Below are positions 30,776 to 39,726 of a DNA stretch of 54,190 nt, in pieces. Made by a program: the position numbers and the translations under genes. Below the pieces are notes generated by a model. The model saw only the letters and a list, made by a program, of their open reading frames with translations, did no database searches and had not been told where the DNA came from. The first letter of the stretch is position 1. Each line of letters begins with the position of its first letter. This DNA is from a virus, in the IMG/VR virus record IMGVR_UViG_3300046718_000581, positions 1 to 54,190 of that record. The stretch is one strand, 5' to 3'.

Positions 30776-30818
30776 CCGGCACCGCCCAATATCGGGCACG
30801 CCGCAACGAGGAGACCAC

Positions 30819-31505
30819 ATGAGCAACATGCGAGAGTTCACCGAGTACACCCCCGAGATGGCCGATGCGGAGCGCAAGGCCGTCAACAACGCGAAGAAGA
30901 ATTTCAAGTTCCCCGAGGGCAAGACGCAGTTCCGCGTGTTCCCCGGCCTGCGCGGCAAGAGCCCGTTCATGATTACGCAGCGCCATTGGGTGAGCGTCAG
31001 CGCGGACCAGCGCCGCCCGCTCACCTGCATGGGCGCCGGCTGCCCGCTGTGTCAGCGGTCGTCCGAAGCATCGCGCGCGGGTGACGACGTCACGTCCAAG
31101 GAGTTCGCGGCCCGCTCGACGTACGCGTGCCTCATTGTGGACCGCGCCAACGAGGAGGCCGGCCCGCAGGTGGCCGAGCTGTCGTGGTCGGTGTACGACC
31201 GGCTCAACGGGTTCGTCGAGCAGTACGGCGACTTCTCCAGCGCGACCGAGGGCTACGACATCATCGTCAAGCGCGTCGGCACCGGCAAGATGGACACGAA
31301 GTACACGACCGACCCCATCCTCAAGCCCAAGCGCAAGCTGGCCAAGGACGACGCCCAGCTTGAAGAGTGGCTGGCGACGCTGCCCAGCCTGGAGGACTCG
31401 GCCCCGCTCGGCACCCCCGAGATGATTCGCAAGCTGACCGGCGCGGGCCACACCCGCGACCCCGGGCGCCTGCCGGCCAAGCGTTCCGTCTCCGACGACG
31501 TGTAG
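30819..31505 (+). CDS. gp32-like single-stranded DNA-binding protein
   Basis: 228 residues. KTQFRVFPGLRGKSPFMI then HWVSVSADQRRPLTC and CPLCQ: a gp32-type OB fold with a zinc site from His56, Cys70, Cys75 and Cys78. These proteins coat single strands during replication and recombination. The acidic tail typical for protein contacts is short here. Followed by a strong terminator hairpin. Confidence 0.78.
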   Translation: MSNMREFTEYTPEMADAERKAVNNAKKNFKFPEGKTQFRVFPGLRGKSPFMITQRHWVSVSADQRRPLTCMGAGCPLCQRSSEASRAGDDVTSKEFAARSTYACLIVDRANEEAGPQVAELSWSVYDRLNGFVEQYGDFSSATEGYDIIVKRVGTGKMDTKYTTDPILKPKRKLAKDDAQLEEWLATLPSLEDSAPLGTPEMIRKLTGAGHTRDPGRLPAKRSVSDDV

Positions 31506-31513
31506 TCTCTCCC

Positions 31514-31543
31514 CCGAAAGGGTGCAGCCCTGCACCCTTTCGG
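31514..31543 (+). terminator. 14-bp perfect hairpin, terminator of the replication operon
   Basis: CCGAAAGGGTGCAG (31514-31527) and CTGCACCCTTTCGG (31530-31543) pair perfectly, leaving a tight two-base centre, followed by TTCCTCC. It starts nine bases after the SSB stop, the natural end of the polymerase-SSB transcript. Confidence 0.72.
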
Positions 31544-31617
31544 TTCCTCCTGAACGCCGAGGCACTAGGCGTGGCAGCCCGGAGAGACGGGTGTTTCGCC
31601 GTCGGGAGGGCCTGAGC

Positions 31618-32607
31618 ATGACTGTCAAAGAGTCGTTCTTCAACGGAGCCGTGACTCGTGAGTTGGTGTTCCACCCTGTTGCCCGTCTTCATCCGCCGCC
31701 GTTCAACCCACCGATTCGGAGTGATGATCCGAAGCTGAACAACCTGCGCCGGCAGATCGATGCGGCGGGCGGCGTTCTCTGCCCAGTGCATGCTGTGCGC
31801 AGTTCTGAAGATTTGAGGGATGGGACACGCCGCGTCATCATCTCCAACGAGCGCGGCACGACGCATTTGTGGACGTATCTGTATGACGGCCCTCAGCATC
31901 TGATCGACCTCATCGTCAAGGTGCTTAACACGTCTCAGGCGCACTACACTAAGGCGCACTGGGTGGCTTCTACTATCCTTGGGGGTCCGACCCCGCCCGC
32001 TGCCATCCTCACCACCGTCAAGTTGTTGACTGACAATTTTTCCCAGGGTGAGCTTGAGAGTTTCGTCTACGGTTGCGTGAACCTTCCTCCGACTTTGGTT
32101 TCGTTGGCGCAGGACGTAGCCGACCGGATCAAGGTGGCTGGGGACGTTTACCGTGATGTGTTCCGCGTCGCGTTCGTGTGGCTCGTGAACTTAGGTCAGC
32201 AAGGCCCGTTCAGAAATTGGCGCAACCATCTCCCTGCTGCTCAAGGCGGCGTTCAGAAGCAGAACGCAAAGCTGCGTGCGTGCGTTGCTAGTAGCGTGGC
32301 TTTGTCGAACGCAAGGGCCCGACCGCCGAAGGCCAGAATTTCTAGGGGCAGCAACGGGCACGGGTACTGTGTGGTGCGGCCCGTACCGAAACCGAAGGTG
32401 CCGAAGAAGGCCCCGTTCACCGGAGACCGCCAAGGGCTGACGGCGTTTGAGTGGGCGCGAGCGAATGGGCACCTCGATGTCGAGGCTGCGATGCGGAAGT
32501 ACGAGGCTGCTTGTAGGGCCAAGGGGCTCAAGACTCGGCGTAACTGGTGGGCCGACATCGCTCGTGGGAAGATCGGACGCCTTTCTTTTCCTGACCTTTT
32601 GCCGTAG
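31618..32607 (+). CDS. Hypothetical protein with relaxed codon use (329 aa)
   Basis: ATG at 31618 after GGGAGGG (31604-31610). The start VARLHPPPFNPPIRSDDPKL loosely recalls a ParB/sulfiredoxin N-terminal motif (Pro/Asn/Arg before a helix). The C-terminal 60 residues are basic (LKTRRNWWADIARGK). Many codons end in T, unlike the neighbouring core genes, which suggests later acquisition. Function unknown. Confidence 0.6.
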   Translation: MTVKESFFNGAVTRELVFHPVARLHPPPFNPPIRSDDPKLNNLRRQIDAAGGVLCPVHAVRSSEDLRDGTRRVIISNERGTTHLWTYLYDGPQHLIDLIVKVLNTSQAHYTKAHWVASTILGGPTPPAAILTTVKLLTDNFSQGELESFVYGCVNLPPTLVSLAQDVADRIKVAGDVYRDVFRVAFVWLVNLGQQGPFRNWRNHLPAAQGGVQKQNAKLRACVASSVALSNARARPPKARISRGSNGHGYCVVRPVPKPKVPKKAPFTGDRQGLTAFEWARANGHLDVEAAMRKYEAACRAKGLKTRRNWWADIARGKIGRLSFPDLLP

Positions 32608-32620
32608 AGGAGAATCTCGG

Positions 32621-32929
32621 ATGTCATCGACCGTTCAAGGCAGTATTCAGTGGGTGCTCGGCTTGCTGTCCGGCGCTCGTATCGAGGGCCAGGATGATGT
32701 GCCTCAAGCGCACTTTGACGAGGGCTTGGCGCTTGCCGACTTCAGGGAGCACGTGGCCCCGCTGCTCAGCGCGCCGGAGTACGTGTCATTGCTGGCCGTA
32801 CTCGACGCGGTTTCGTTGGCCAGGATAGACCTGATCGCTGCATGCGCGGCGCTCAGTGCTGAGGAGTTCACTCGTTTGGACTCAACTGTTGGTGCGGTTG
32901 TGGTGGAACTGGATCGAGCGGAGGCGTGA
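32621..32929 (+). CDS. Small acidic helical protein (102 aa)
   Basis: ATG at 32621 with GAGGAG upstream. Encodes MSSTVQGSIQWVLGLLSGAR and a mostly helical acidic remainder. Shares the relaxed codon use of the gene before it; the two are probably one imported unit. Its stop overlaps the SbcD-like start by four bases. Confidence 0.55.
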   Translation: MSSTVQGSIQWVLGLLSGARIEGQDDVPQAHFDEGLALADFREHVAPLLSAPEYVSLLAVLDAVSLARIDLIAACAALSAEEFTRLDSTVGAVVVELDRAEA

Positions 32930-34026
32930 GAATCGCATTCGTAGCCGACATCCACGCCGGCAACCACCAGAGGCACGGCGGCGCCGTCGAGGCGGGGCTC
33001 AACGCTCGTTGTCGTGCAGTCGTCGACGCGTTGATGCGCGCGGTCGACCGTGCTCGTGAGTTGCAGTGCGGGGCGTTGGCCGTGCTCGGGGACCTGTTCG
33101 ACTCCGCGTCGCCCTCTCCGCAGGTCATCGCCGCGGTGCAGCAGGCGTTGCGCGGTGTCGAGACGTACCTGCTCCTCGGCAACCACGACATGGTGAGCAT
33201 GGCGCCGGGCGACCACGCGCTCGGACCGCTCGACGGCTTCAACATGATCGAGGTGGTCGAGCGGCCGACGGTCATCTCGGTCGGCGATGCTGAGTTGTGG
33301 ACGGTTCCCTTCCAGCCGGGCGACGCCCGGAAGTGGCTGCCCAAGACGCTGGCCACCAGCTTCCAGAACATCCAGCCACCGAAGCACCGCATCCTGTGCC
33401 TGCATCTGGGGCTCATCGATGAGAGCACGCCGCCCTACCTCAAGGACGCGCACGACGCGGTGCCGGTCAGTCTGGTGGAGGAGTTGAAGGCGCACTACGG
33501 CATCGACTGCGTGCTCGCCGGGAACTGGCACTCGCGCAAGCGGTGGGGCAACGTCATGCAGGTGGGCGCCCTGGTGCCGACCGGCTGGGACAACCCGGGC
33601 CTGACGGGGTACGGCTCCCTCGTCATCTACGACTCGGCGGACAAGACGTTGACCGTGCGCGAGATACCCGGCCCGCGGTTCATCAAGGCCCGCATGCCCG
33701 AGGACGTTGACGCCGCCATCGAGGGCGCCCCCGAGGGGACGCAGCTCTACCTTCAGTACGTCGCGCCGCCCGACCAGCTCGACGAGGCCCGGAAGCTGGT
33801 CGACAGCCTGGGCATGGTGTTCACCGCTGCCGAGGTGATACCCGATGGCGCGGCCGCCGAGAGCGCCGCCCGCGGTGCCGCCGATGCCGCGCGGTCCACC
33901 GAGACGCTCATCGAGGCGTTGAACGCGTTCGTCAAGGAGATGCCCTTGGACGAGGGTGTCGACCGTGAGCTTGTGCTACTGCGCGCCCGCGAGTACCTGT
34001 GGGCGACACCGTCGGAGGAGACGTGA
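32926..34026 (+). CDS. sbcD: SbcD/Mre11-like metallophosphoesterase
   Basis: GTG at 32926; 366 residues. Two-metal site motifs: ADIHAGNH (DxH), LGDLFDS, LGNHDM and NWHSR in order. Forms a nuclease with the SbcC-like protein encoded next (4-base overlap). In T4 the equivalent pair is gp47/gp46, which resects ends for recombination-dependent replication. Confidence 0.85.
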   Translation: MRIAFVADIHAGNHQRHGGAVEAGLNARCRAVVDALMRAVDRARELQCGALAVLGDLFDSASPSPQVIAAVQQALRGVETYLLLGNHDMVSMAPGDHALGPLDGFNMIEVVERPTVISVGDAELWTVPFQPGDARKWLPKTLATSFQNIQPPKHRILCLHLGLIDESTPPYLKDAHDAVPVSLVEELKAHYGIDCVLAGNWHSRKRWGNVMQVGALVPTGWDNPGLTGYGSLVIYDSADKTLTVREIPGPRFIKARMPEDVDAAIEGAPEGTQLYLQYVAPPDQLDEARKLVDSLGMVFTAAEVIPDGAAAESAARGAADAARSTETLIEALNAFVKEMPLDEGVDRELVLLRAREYLWATPSEET

Positions 34027-35657
34027 AGGTTCGGTCCATCACGCTGCGAGAGTTCATGAGCCACATCGCGTCGAAGGTCGAGTTGCCCGACCACGGCGTG
34101 GTGCTGGTGACCGGCCCCAACGGGGCTGGCAAGTCCTCGCTCATCGAGGCGGTCGCGGTCGCGTGCTGGGGCAAGTCGCTCCGCGGCACGAGCCCCTGGC
34201 GCCCGGGTGTCGACGGCACGGTGACCGTGGAGGCGGACACCTCGTTGGTCGTGGACCGCGGCCGGCTGAACGACCGTGGCATCTTGTGGTGGTCGCTCCA
34301 CGGCCACGCCGAGAAGTTCGAGTCCGCCACCAAGGCGCAGGCCGCCCTCGAACACGTCGTCGGCACCTTGGACCTCTGGCGTCGCACGCACGTGTTCTCA
34401 TCCGCCGACGCGGCGCACTTCACGATGGCGACCGACGGCGAGCGCAAGCGGTTGCTGGAGGCGATGCTGGGCCTCGACCGCTTCGACGACGCGTTGGACC
34501 AGTGCCGCGCGGACTTGAAGAAGGCGGTCTCCGAGCACCACAACTTGGAGAACGCCGTCGAGTTGCTGCTGCTGTCGCAGGCTGCCCAGCATCGCCGCCG
34601 GGATGAGGCCCGCACCCATCTCAACGAGTTGCACGAGCCCGGCGACGTCGCGGCGCTACAGGCCGACCTGCTGAATCTGGAACGGCTCATCCGTGTGTAC
34701 GACGGCGACTACGCAGGGCTGCGCAAGCGCCTGCGCGAGGCCGACGCCGCGGCCGCCCGCGCGGATGCAGACGCCGAGCACGCGAAGTGCGCCCTTGACG
34801 GGTTCAAGGGCGGCAAGTGTCCGACCTGCCACGAGACGCTGCCGCGCCTGCGGTACAAGGACTTGCAGGACCGCGCCCGGGTGGCGGAGGTGTCGGCCAT
34901 CAAGGTTCGGCAGACGACCAGCCAGGCGCGCGCCGACGTCGAGTCCGACGCCCGGTCGTTGGAGGAAGAGCAGGCCGCGCTCGCCCGGAAGCGCCACGAT
35001 GTCGCCGCGCAGGTGTCGGCGGCCCGCGCCATGGAGACGACGCGCAAGAGCCTGCAAGCGGTGCTCGACTCCGCGGACAAGGACCTGGACCACATCGCCA
35101 AGCAGTTGGCGTCCGGTGACCTGTCCCGCATGGAGGCCGCCAAGACGGTCGGTGAGTTGGAGGCGGTCGAGCGGGTGCTGGGGTTGAAGGGCGTGCGCGC
35201 CCACGTCCTCAGCCGTACCCTGGGTGGGCTCCAGTTCTGCGCCAACGCGTGGCTGGCGCGCATCGCAGGCCCTGACCTGCGGCTCAAGCTCCAGGCGTAC
35301 AGCGAGAAGAAGAGCGGCGGTGTGAGCGACGCCATCGGCCTGGAGGTGGAGGGCGCGGGCGGCGGTCATGGGTACCGCGCCGCCTCGGGTGGCGAGCGCC
35401 GCCGCATCGACGTCGCCCTGCTCATGGCGCTGGCCGAGGTAGCCCAGGCCGCGCATGGACAGTCGTCGGGCACGACGCTGTTCTTCGACGAGGTGTTCGA
35501 TGCGCTCGACCCGGCGGGGGTCGACGCGGTCGCCCGGGCGCTCGACGACCTCGGGCAAACCCGCACCGTCGTGGTCATTTCGCATTCCGACGACCTCGCG
35601 GAGCGGCTGACGCCCGCGCTCCGGTTGCGCGTCACGCCCGGAGGCGTTCTCACGTGA
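34023..35657 (+). CDS. sbcC: SbcC/Rad50-like ATPase
   Basis: GTG at 34023 overlapping the SbcD stop gives 544 residues. Walker A GPNGAGKSS near residue 31, a coiled-coil middle with a zinc hook CPTC (about residue 265), ABC signature SGGERRRIDVALLMAL and Walker B TTLFFDEVFDALD. Shorter coiled coil than bacterial SbcC, as in phage gp46. Partner of the upstream nuclease. Confidence 0.87.
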   Translation: MKVRSITLREFMSHIASKVELPDHGVVLVTGPNGAGKSSLIEAVAVACWGKSLRGTSPWRPGVDGTVTVEADTSLVVDRGRLNDRGILWWSLHGHAEKFESATKAQAALEHVVGTLDLWRRTHVFSSADAAHFTMATDGERKRLLEAMLGLDRFDDALDQCRADLKKAVSEHHNLENAVELLLLSQAAQHRRRDEARTHLNELHEPGDVAALQADLLNLERLIRVYDGDYAGLRKRLREADAAAARADADAEHAKCALDGFKGGKCPTCHETLPRLRYKDLQDRARVAEVSAIKVRQTTSQARADVESDARSLEEEQAALARKRHDVAAQVSAARAMETTRKSLQAVLDSADKDLDHIAKQLASGDLSRMEAAKTVGELEAVERVLGLKGVRAHVLSRTLGGLQFCANAWLARIAGPDLRLKLQAYSEKKSGGVSDAIGLEVEGAGGGHGYRAASGGERRRIDVALLMALAEVAQAAHGQSSGTTLFFDEVFDALDPAGVDAVARALDDLGQTRTVVVISHSDDLAERLTPALRLRVTPGGVLT

Positions 35658-36565
35658 AGATCTACCTCGCCGTCGCCACGATGGAAGGCGTGCCCAAGGT
35701 GCTCGCGCACCCGCGCCCGTCGCAGATACTCCTGTCGTATCACTACTTCGGCCGCGCCGACCTCGGGCAGTTGTTCCAGGGGCGCAAGGTGGACGTGTTC
35801 GCGGACTCCGGCGCGTTCTCCGCCGCGGCCAATGGCGGCACCGTCGTGCTGGAGGACTACCTCGCCTGGGTCAAGCGGTGGGAGTCGTTGCTCACCGTGG
35901 CGTGCGCACCGGACGTCATCGGCGATGCCGAGGCGACCGCGCGCGACACCGAGACGATGCTGGCTCTCGGGCTCAAGGTGCCGGTGTTGCCCGTCTTCCA
36001 TGTTGGCGAGCCGTGGGAGTTCTTGCAGCACTGGGCCAAGCGGGTGCCGTACCTCGCGCTCGGCGGTCTCGTGCCCTACCTCCTGCGCAGCCGCACCCTG
36101 CTCTCGCACTGGCTGGACAAGGCGTTCACCTTCCTGACGGACCAGCAGGTTCACGCGTTCGGTTGCACGACCGCGTCGTTGCTCCAGCGGTTCCCGTTCT
36201 ACTCGGCGGACTCCTCGACGTGGAGCACGGGCCGGCGGTACGCCAAGATCTTCCTCTTCGATGGCGCCCGCGTTCGCGAGATAAACCTCCGGTCGCGTCA
36301 GTCGGTGCTGGAGAACCGCGCGCTGCTCCGGTCGTATGGCGTGGCTGACCTTCGTGATGTCGCAATGCGGACCTCGTCAATCCAACTTCAAGCAGACCTA
36401 GGCGTAGAGTCATGCTACCGTCTTGCAGATTGGATTGAGGAGCGCCGGAATGGTCGAGCTGCACGAGCCCTCGTTGGTCCCGCTGGGCAAGCTACAGAAG
36501 GCGCCGTACAACCCCCGGACGATGGCGCCGGCCGAGATGGAGCGGCTGAAGGCATCGATTCGTGA
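35654..36565 (+). CDS. DpdA-like transglycosylase (7-deazaguanine DNA modification candidate)
   Basis: GTG at 35654 overlaps the SbcC stop. TIM-barrel TGT-like features: VFADSGAFSAAANGG (catalytic-type Asp in DSGAF), ACAPDVIGD, VLPVFHVGEPW, LALGGLVPYLL, HAFGCTT and YSADSSTWS. Phage DpdA proteins insert 7-deazaguanine bases into DNA. The last 35 residues overlap the next gene and look non-native. GTP cyclohydrolase I (first step of the precursor pathway) lies 1.9 kb downstream; the other pathway enzymes are not in this window. Confidence 0.65.
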   Translation: MKIYLAVATMEGVPKVLAHPRPSQILLSYHYFGRADLGQLFQGRKVDVFADSGAFSAAANGGTVVLEDYLAWVKRWESLLTVACAPDVIGDAEATARDTETMLALGLKVPVLPVFHVGEPWEFLQHWAKRVPYLALGGLVPYLLRSRTLLSHWLDKAFTFLTDQQVHAFGCTTASLLQRFPFYSADSSTWSTGRRYAKIFLFDGARVREINLRSRQSVLENRALLRSYGVADLRDVAMRTSSIQLQADLGVESCYRLADWIEERRNGRAARALVGPAGQATEGAVQPPDDGAGRDGAAEGIDS

Positions 36566-37106
36566 GTTCGGCTTCGCCGAGCCCGTCATCGCGCGCCGCG
36601 AAGACTTCCTGGTGGTCGGCGGCCACCAGCGCATCCAGGCACTGACGGAGATACTGACCGAGGACGGGGCGCCCGACGCGGACGCCGTGACCGTCCCGAC
36701 CATCCTCTTGACCGGCGTCGACGACGCGCGCGCCAAGGCCCTGAACCTCGCGCTCAACCGCATCTCGGGTGAGTGGGACTACGAGAAGCTGGGCGTGCTG
36801 CTCGCCGAGTTCGAGGCGACCGACCCCTCGCTCATCGGCCTGACGGGCTTCACCGAGGCTGAGGCGGCCGACATCTTGAACGTGGCTGGTGATGATACGT
36901 TCCAGCCGCAGCCCTCGTCCGAGCCCCCGCCGGACGTCGACGACCTGCTCGCCCAGGACCGCCGGCGCTTCCGGTTCTTCGTGGAGACGGACGAGGGCGC
37001 GGCCGCAGTACGCGAGGCCCTGGCCACGTTCGACCCGACCGACGCGTCCCGCTCTCTGGTCCTCATGGCGCAGGCCATTCTCGATAGCGCCAAGGGTCCA
37101 CAGTGA
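36450..37106 (+). CDS. ParB/Srx-like domain protein (218 aa)
   Basis: ATG at 36450, overlapping the previous frame by 116 bases, is needed to include the start of the ParB domain. LVPLGKLQKAPYNPRTM then LKASIREFGFAEPVIAR, LVVGGHQRIQAL and ALNLALNRISGEWD are the ParB N-terminal motifs. In phages such proteins accompany DNA methyltransferase or modification genes. No methyltransferase domain is fused here. Confidence 0.78.
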   Translation: MVELHEPSLVPLGKLQKAPYNPRTMAPAEMERLKASIREFGFAEPVIARREDFLVVGGHQRIQALTEILTEDGAPDADAVTVPTILLTGVDDARAKALNLALNRISGEWDYEKLGVLLAEFEATDPSLIGLTGFTEAEAADILNVAGDDTFQPQPSSEPPPDVDDLLAQDRRRFRFFVETDEGAAAVREALATFDPTDASRSLVLMAQAILDSAKGPQ

Positions 37107-37606
37107 GCCGCCTCCACGTGGCAGCCGTCGTCGGCACCAAGGTGGGAGGCACCAAGTGGGCGCCCGACGTGGCCGAGATGGCGTTCACGTCCGGCTTCGC
37201 CGCGGCGCGCGCCGGCTTCGTGGTGCTGACCGGCGGCCTGTCGGGCGTCATGACCGAGGCCGCACGCGGCGCCCGCGCCGCCGGCGGGCTGACGGTCGGC
37301 ATCCTGCCCGGCACCGCGCATGAGGACGGCAACGAGCACCTCTCGCTCGTGCTGCCGACCGGCATCGGGCTGGCGCGCAACGTCCTGGTGGCGCTGGCGT
37401 GCGACGTGATGATTGCCGTGCCCGGTGGTCTGGGCACGTTGCAGGAGATGAGCTACGCGCTGGAGTACAAGCGCCCTGTGTTCTCGTGGGACTCGTGGGA
37501 CCTGCCCGGCGTCGACCATGCGAACGTCCGCCTTGATTCGACGCGCGTCGAGATGTGGCTCCGCAGCCACGCCGAGCGTCTGGGAGTGATGACCAATGGA
37601 GAGTGA
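37103..37606 (+). CDS. SLOG/LOG-family Rossmann protein
   Basis: GTG at 37103; 167 residues. VVLTGGLSGVMTEAARGA and VPGGLGTLQEMSYAL (the PGGxGTxxE motif) place it in the LOG/TIGR00725 family, whose members include nucleotide 5'-phosphoribohydrolases. Likely acts on a nucleotide. Sits directly before folE with an overlap of 11 bases. Confidence 0.78.
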   Translation: MSRLHVAAVVGTKVGGTKWAPDVAEMAFTSGFAAARAGFVVLTGGLSGVMTEAARGARAAGGLTVGILPGTAHEDGNEHLSLVLPTGIGLARNVLVALACDVMIAVPGGLGTLQEMSYALEYKRPVFSWDSWDLPGVDHANVRLDSTRVEMWLRSHAERLGVMTNGE

Positions 37607-38213
37607 GAAGAAGGTCGGTTCGCAGCTTCCCCCCAAGCCGCTGATGCTCGACCGGCTGGAGGACGCCGTGCGCCAGATGCTGCTGGCGCTCGGGCAGGGC
37701 GACAAGGCGGAGGTGATGCAGAACTCTCCGCGCCGCGTCGCCGAGATGTACGCGGACATCATCAACGCGCCGTGGTGCGACATCGAGATTCCGTGGAAGA
37801 CGTTCCCCAACCCGGGCGTCAACGACCTCGTGATGGTGACCGACTGCCACTACGTGTCGATGTGCGAGCATCACCTGGCGCCCGCGCTGGGCGTCGCCCA
37901 CTTCGCGTACGTCCCCGACAAGTTCATCACGGGCTACTCGAAAGTGAAGAAGGCGCTCAACTACCTCGCGCGCCAGCCGCAGTTGAACGAGCGCCTGCTG
38001 TTCGACGCGCTGAACGCGTGCGAGCAGGTGCTCCAGCCCAAGGGCGTCGGGCTCGTGCTCCACTCGATTCATATGTGCCTCATCTGCAAGTCGAACGCGC
38101 CGGCGCAAGAGATCGTGACCGTCCAAGACTTCCGCGGCTGCCTCAAGGAGGACCCGTACCGCCGCGACTTCCTGGCGACTGCCTACGGCAAGCGCCCGGT
38201 CTTCGGCGCGTGA
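37596..38213 (+). CDS. folE: GTP cyclohydrolase I
   Basis: 205 residues, full length. Zinc ligands Cys90 and His93 (MCEHHLAP) and Cys161 (HMC) are spaced exactly as in the bacterial enzyme; VPDKFITGYSKVKKAL and ARQPQLNERL are conserved. Converts GTP to 7,8-dihydroneopterin triphosphate, the entry to folate and to 7-deazaguanine (preQ0) synthesis. After Cys161 the usual RGV segment is changed to LICKS. In phages folE usually signals DNA modification, which fits the DpdA-like gene nearby. Confidence 0.92.
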   Translation: MESEKKVGSQLPPKPLMLDRLEDAVRQMLLALGQGDKAEVMQNSPRRVAEMYADIINAPWCDIEIPWKTFPNPGVNDLVMVTDCHYVSMCEHHLAPALGVAHFAYVPDKFITGYSKVKKALNYLARQPQLNERLLFDALNACEQVLQPKGVGLVLHSIHMCLICKSNAPAQEIVTVQDFRGCLKEDPYRRDFLATAYGKRPVFGA

Positions 38214-39295
38214 TGATGACCGCGGGAGACCTCGCCGCCCGCCTCCGCCAAGCGGTGCAGGGCTGCACCATCCACATCCACGGCCCCGTCCAGGCGTGGG
38301 CCGCGGTCGAGACCGCCGTGTTCCAGGGCCACACCACCCGCCAAGAGGTGGCAACGGTGGCAATTGCCGCCAGCTATCGTCGGCTGGCCGAGCTTCAACT
38401 CATGGGTGTCCCGGCCGACGACCCGCGCCGCACCAAGGAACTGCTCGCCGTGCAGTTCATCCGCGCGCTGCTCGGCCCCGAGGCGCCCGAGGCCATGGGG
38501 CTGCCGGTGCCGCCGGTGATGACCCATGTCCACCAGCCGACGCTCGACCGCATGGGGGAGCTGCGAGACGCCGTGGCGGGGCACCTGGACGCGGTGGCGT
38601 CGCACCGCATGTGGATGGCCCTGACCTCGCCGGCCGCGCTGCGCACGTTCATGGAGTTCCACGTCTACGCGGTCTGGGACTTCATGTCGTTGCTCAAGTC
38701 GTTGCAGCGGCTCACGACCTGCGTCGATGTGCCCTGGACGCCCAAGGGCACGCCGGAGACGCGCCGGCTCATCAACGAAATCGTCATCGGCGAGGAGAGC
38801 GACATCACCTCGCCCGGGCAGGTCGAGTCGCATTTCGAGATGTACCTGCGCGCCATGACCGAGGCCGGCGCCAACGTCGAGCCCATCAAGACGTTCGTCC
38901 GCTGCGTTCGCGAAGGCCACCTCATCCACACCGCGCTCCAGAAGGCTGGTGTCCCGGCGCCCGCGCAGGAGTTCGTGCTGTCGACGCTCGACCTCATCAA
39001 CGTCGGCCGCCCGCACGCCATCTGCGCCGCCTTCACCATCGGTCGCGAGGCCGCCATCCCGGCCATGTTCCTGGCTGGCGTGCGCAACCTGCCCGCCGAC
39101 GTCCCCATTCTCAAGCAGTATCTGGAGCGGCACATCGAGGTGGACTCCAACGAGCACTCGGGCCTGGCCATGCGGATGCTGTCTGCGTTCTGTGGGGAGG
39201 ACGTGGCCCGGTGGCATGAGGCGACCGGTGCAGCGATCTCCTCGCTCCAAGCACGCCGCCGGCTGTGGGACGCCGTCGTCGAGAAGGTCGGGTGA
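38213..39295 (+). CDS. DUF3050 (haem-oxygenase-like diiron fold) protein with N-terminal extension
   Basis: 360 residues; ATG shares a base with the folE stop. From residue 137 on it matches DUF3050: LRTFMEFHVYAVWDFMSLLK, INEIVIGEESD, SHFEMYL, FTIGREAAIP and ERHIEVDSNEH. Glu148/His150, Glu194, His207, Glu279 and His307/Asp311/His315 are plausible metal ligands of a diiron oxygenase. The first 110 residues are a separate helical domain I do not recognise. No substrate is known for the family; here it may act on the modified base pathway. Confidence 0.8.
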   Translation: MMTAGDLAARLRQAVQGCTIHIHGPVQAWAAVETAVFQGHTTRQEVATVAIAASYRRLAELQLMGVPADDPRRTKELLAVQFIRALLGPEAPEAMGLPVPPVMTHVHQPTLDRMGELRDAVAGHLDAVASHRMWMALTSPAALRTFMEFHVYAVWDFMSLLKSLQRLTTCVDVPWTPKGTPETRRLINEIVIGEESDITSPGQVESHFEMYLRAMTEAGANVEPIKTFVRCVREGHLIHTALQKAGVPAPAQEFVLSTLDLINVGRPHAICAAFTIGREAAIPAMFLAGVRNLPADVPILKQYLERHIEVDSNEHSGLAMRMLSAFCGEDVARWHEATGAAISSLQARRRLWDAVVEKVG

Positions 39296-39714
39296 GCTTC
39301 CGCCCCGAGTTCATGGTCTGCGTCGACGCCGTCGTCCTCGACATCGGCGGTCCGACCACTCGCGTCCTCGCCGTCCGCCGCGAACGCGAACCCTTCGCCG
39401 GCGCCTGGGTGCTCCCCGGCGGCCGCGTCGAACCCGACGAACACCCCGATGACGCCGTCGCTCGCGAGCTACTGGAGGAGACCGGCCTCCACGTCCCACT
39501 CCGCGCCTTCAGCTTCTACGGCAGCCCGCTCCGCGACCCGCGCGGTCCGACCATCTCGCTCGCCTACATGGGCAGTGTCTCCCAGGTGCCGCCCGCGCGA
39601 CATGGCGAGGGTCTGACCGGCCTGGCCTGGCTGTCCGTTCAGGACGTAGAACTAGGTTTCGACCACGCACAGATTCTGCGAGATGCGCTACGCTGGGGCC
39701 AGTGGCAGCGTTGA
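39292..39714 (+). CDS. NUDIX hydrolase
   Basis: GTG at 39292 overlaps the DUF3050 stop; 140 residues. The NUDIX box GGRVEPDEHPDDAVARELLE continued by ETG fits Gx5Ex7REUxEExGU completely. Hydrolyses a nucleoside diphosphate linked to another group. Last gene of the nucleotide/modification cluster, so it may clean up or supply a modified nucleotide. Confidence 0.88.
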   Translation: MSFRPEFMVCVDAVVLDIGGPTTRVLAVRREREPFAGAWVLPGGRVEPDEHPDDAVARELLEETGLHVPLRAFSFYGSPLRDPRGPTISLAYMGSVSQVPPARHGEGLTGLAWLSVQDVELGFDHAQILRDALRWGQWQR

Positions 39715-39726
39715 ACGCGCCCAACG

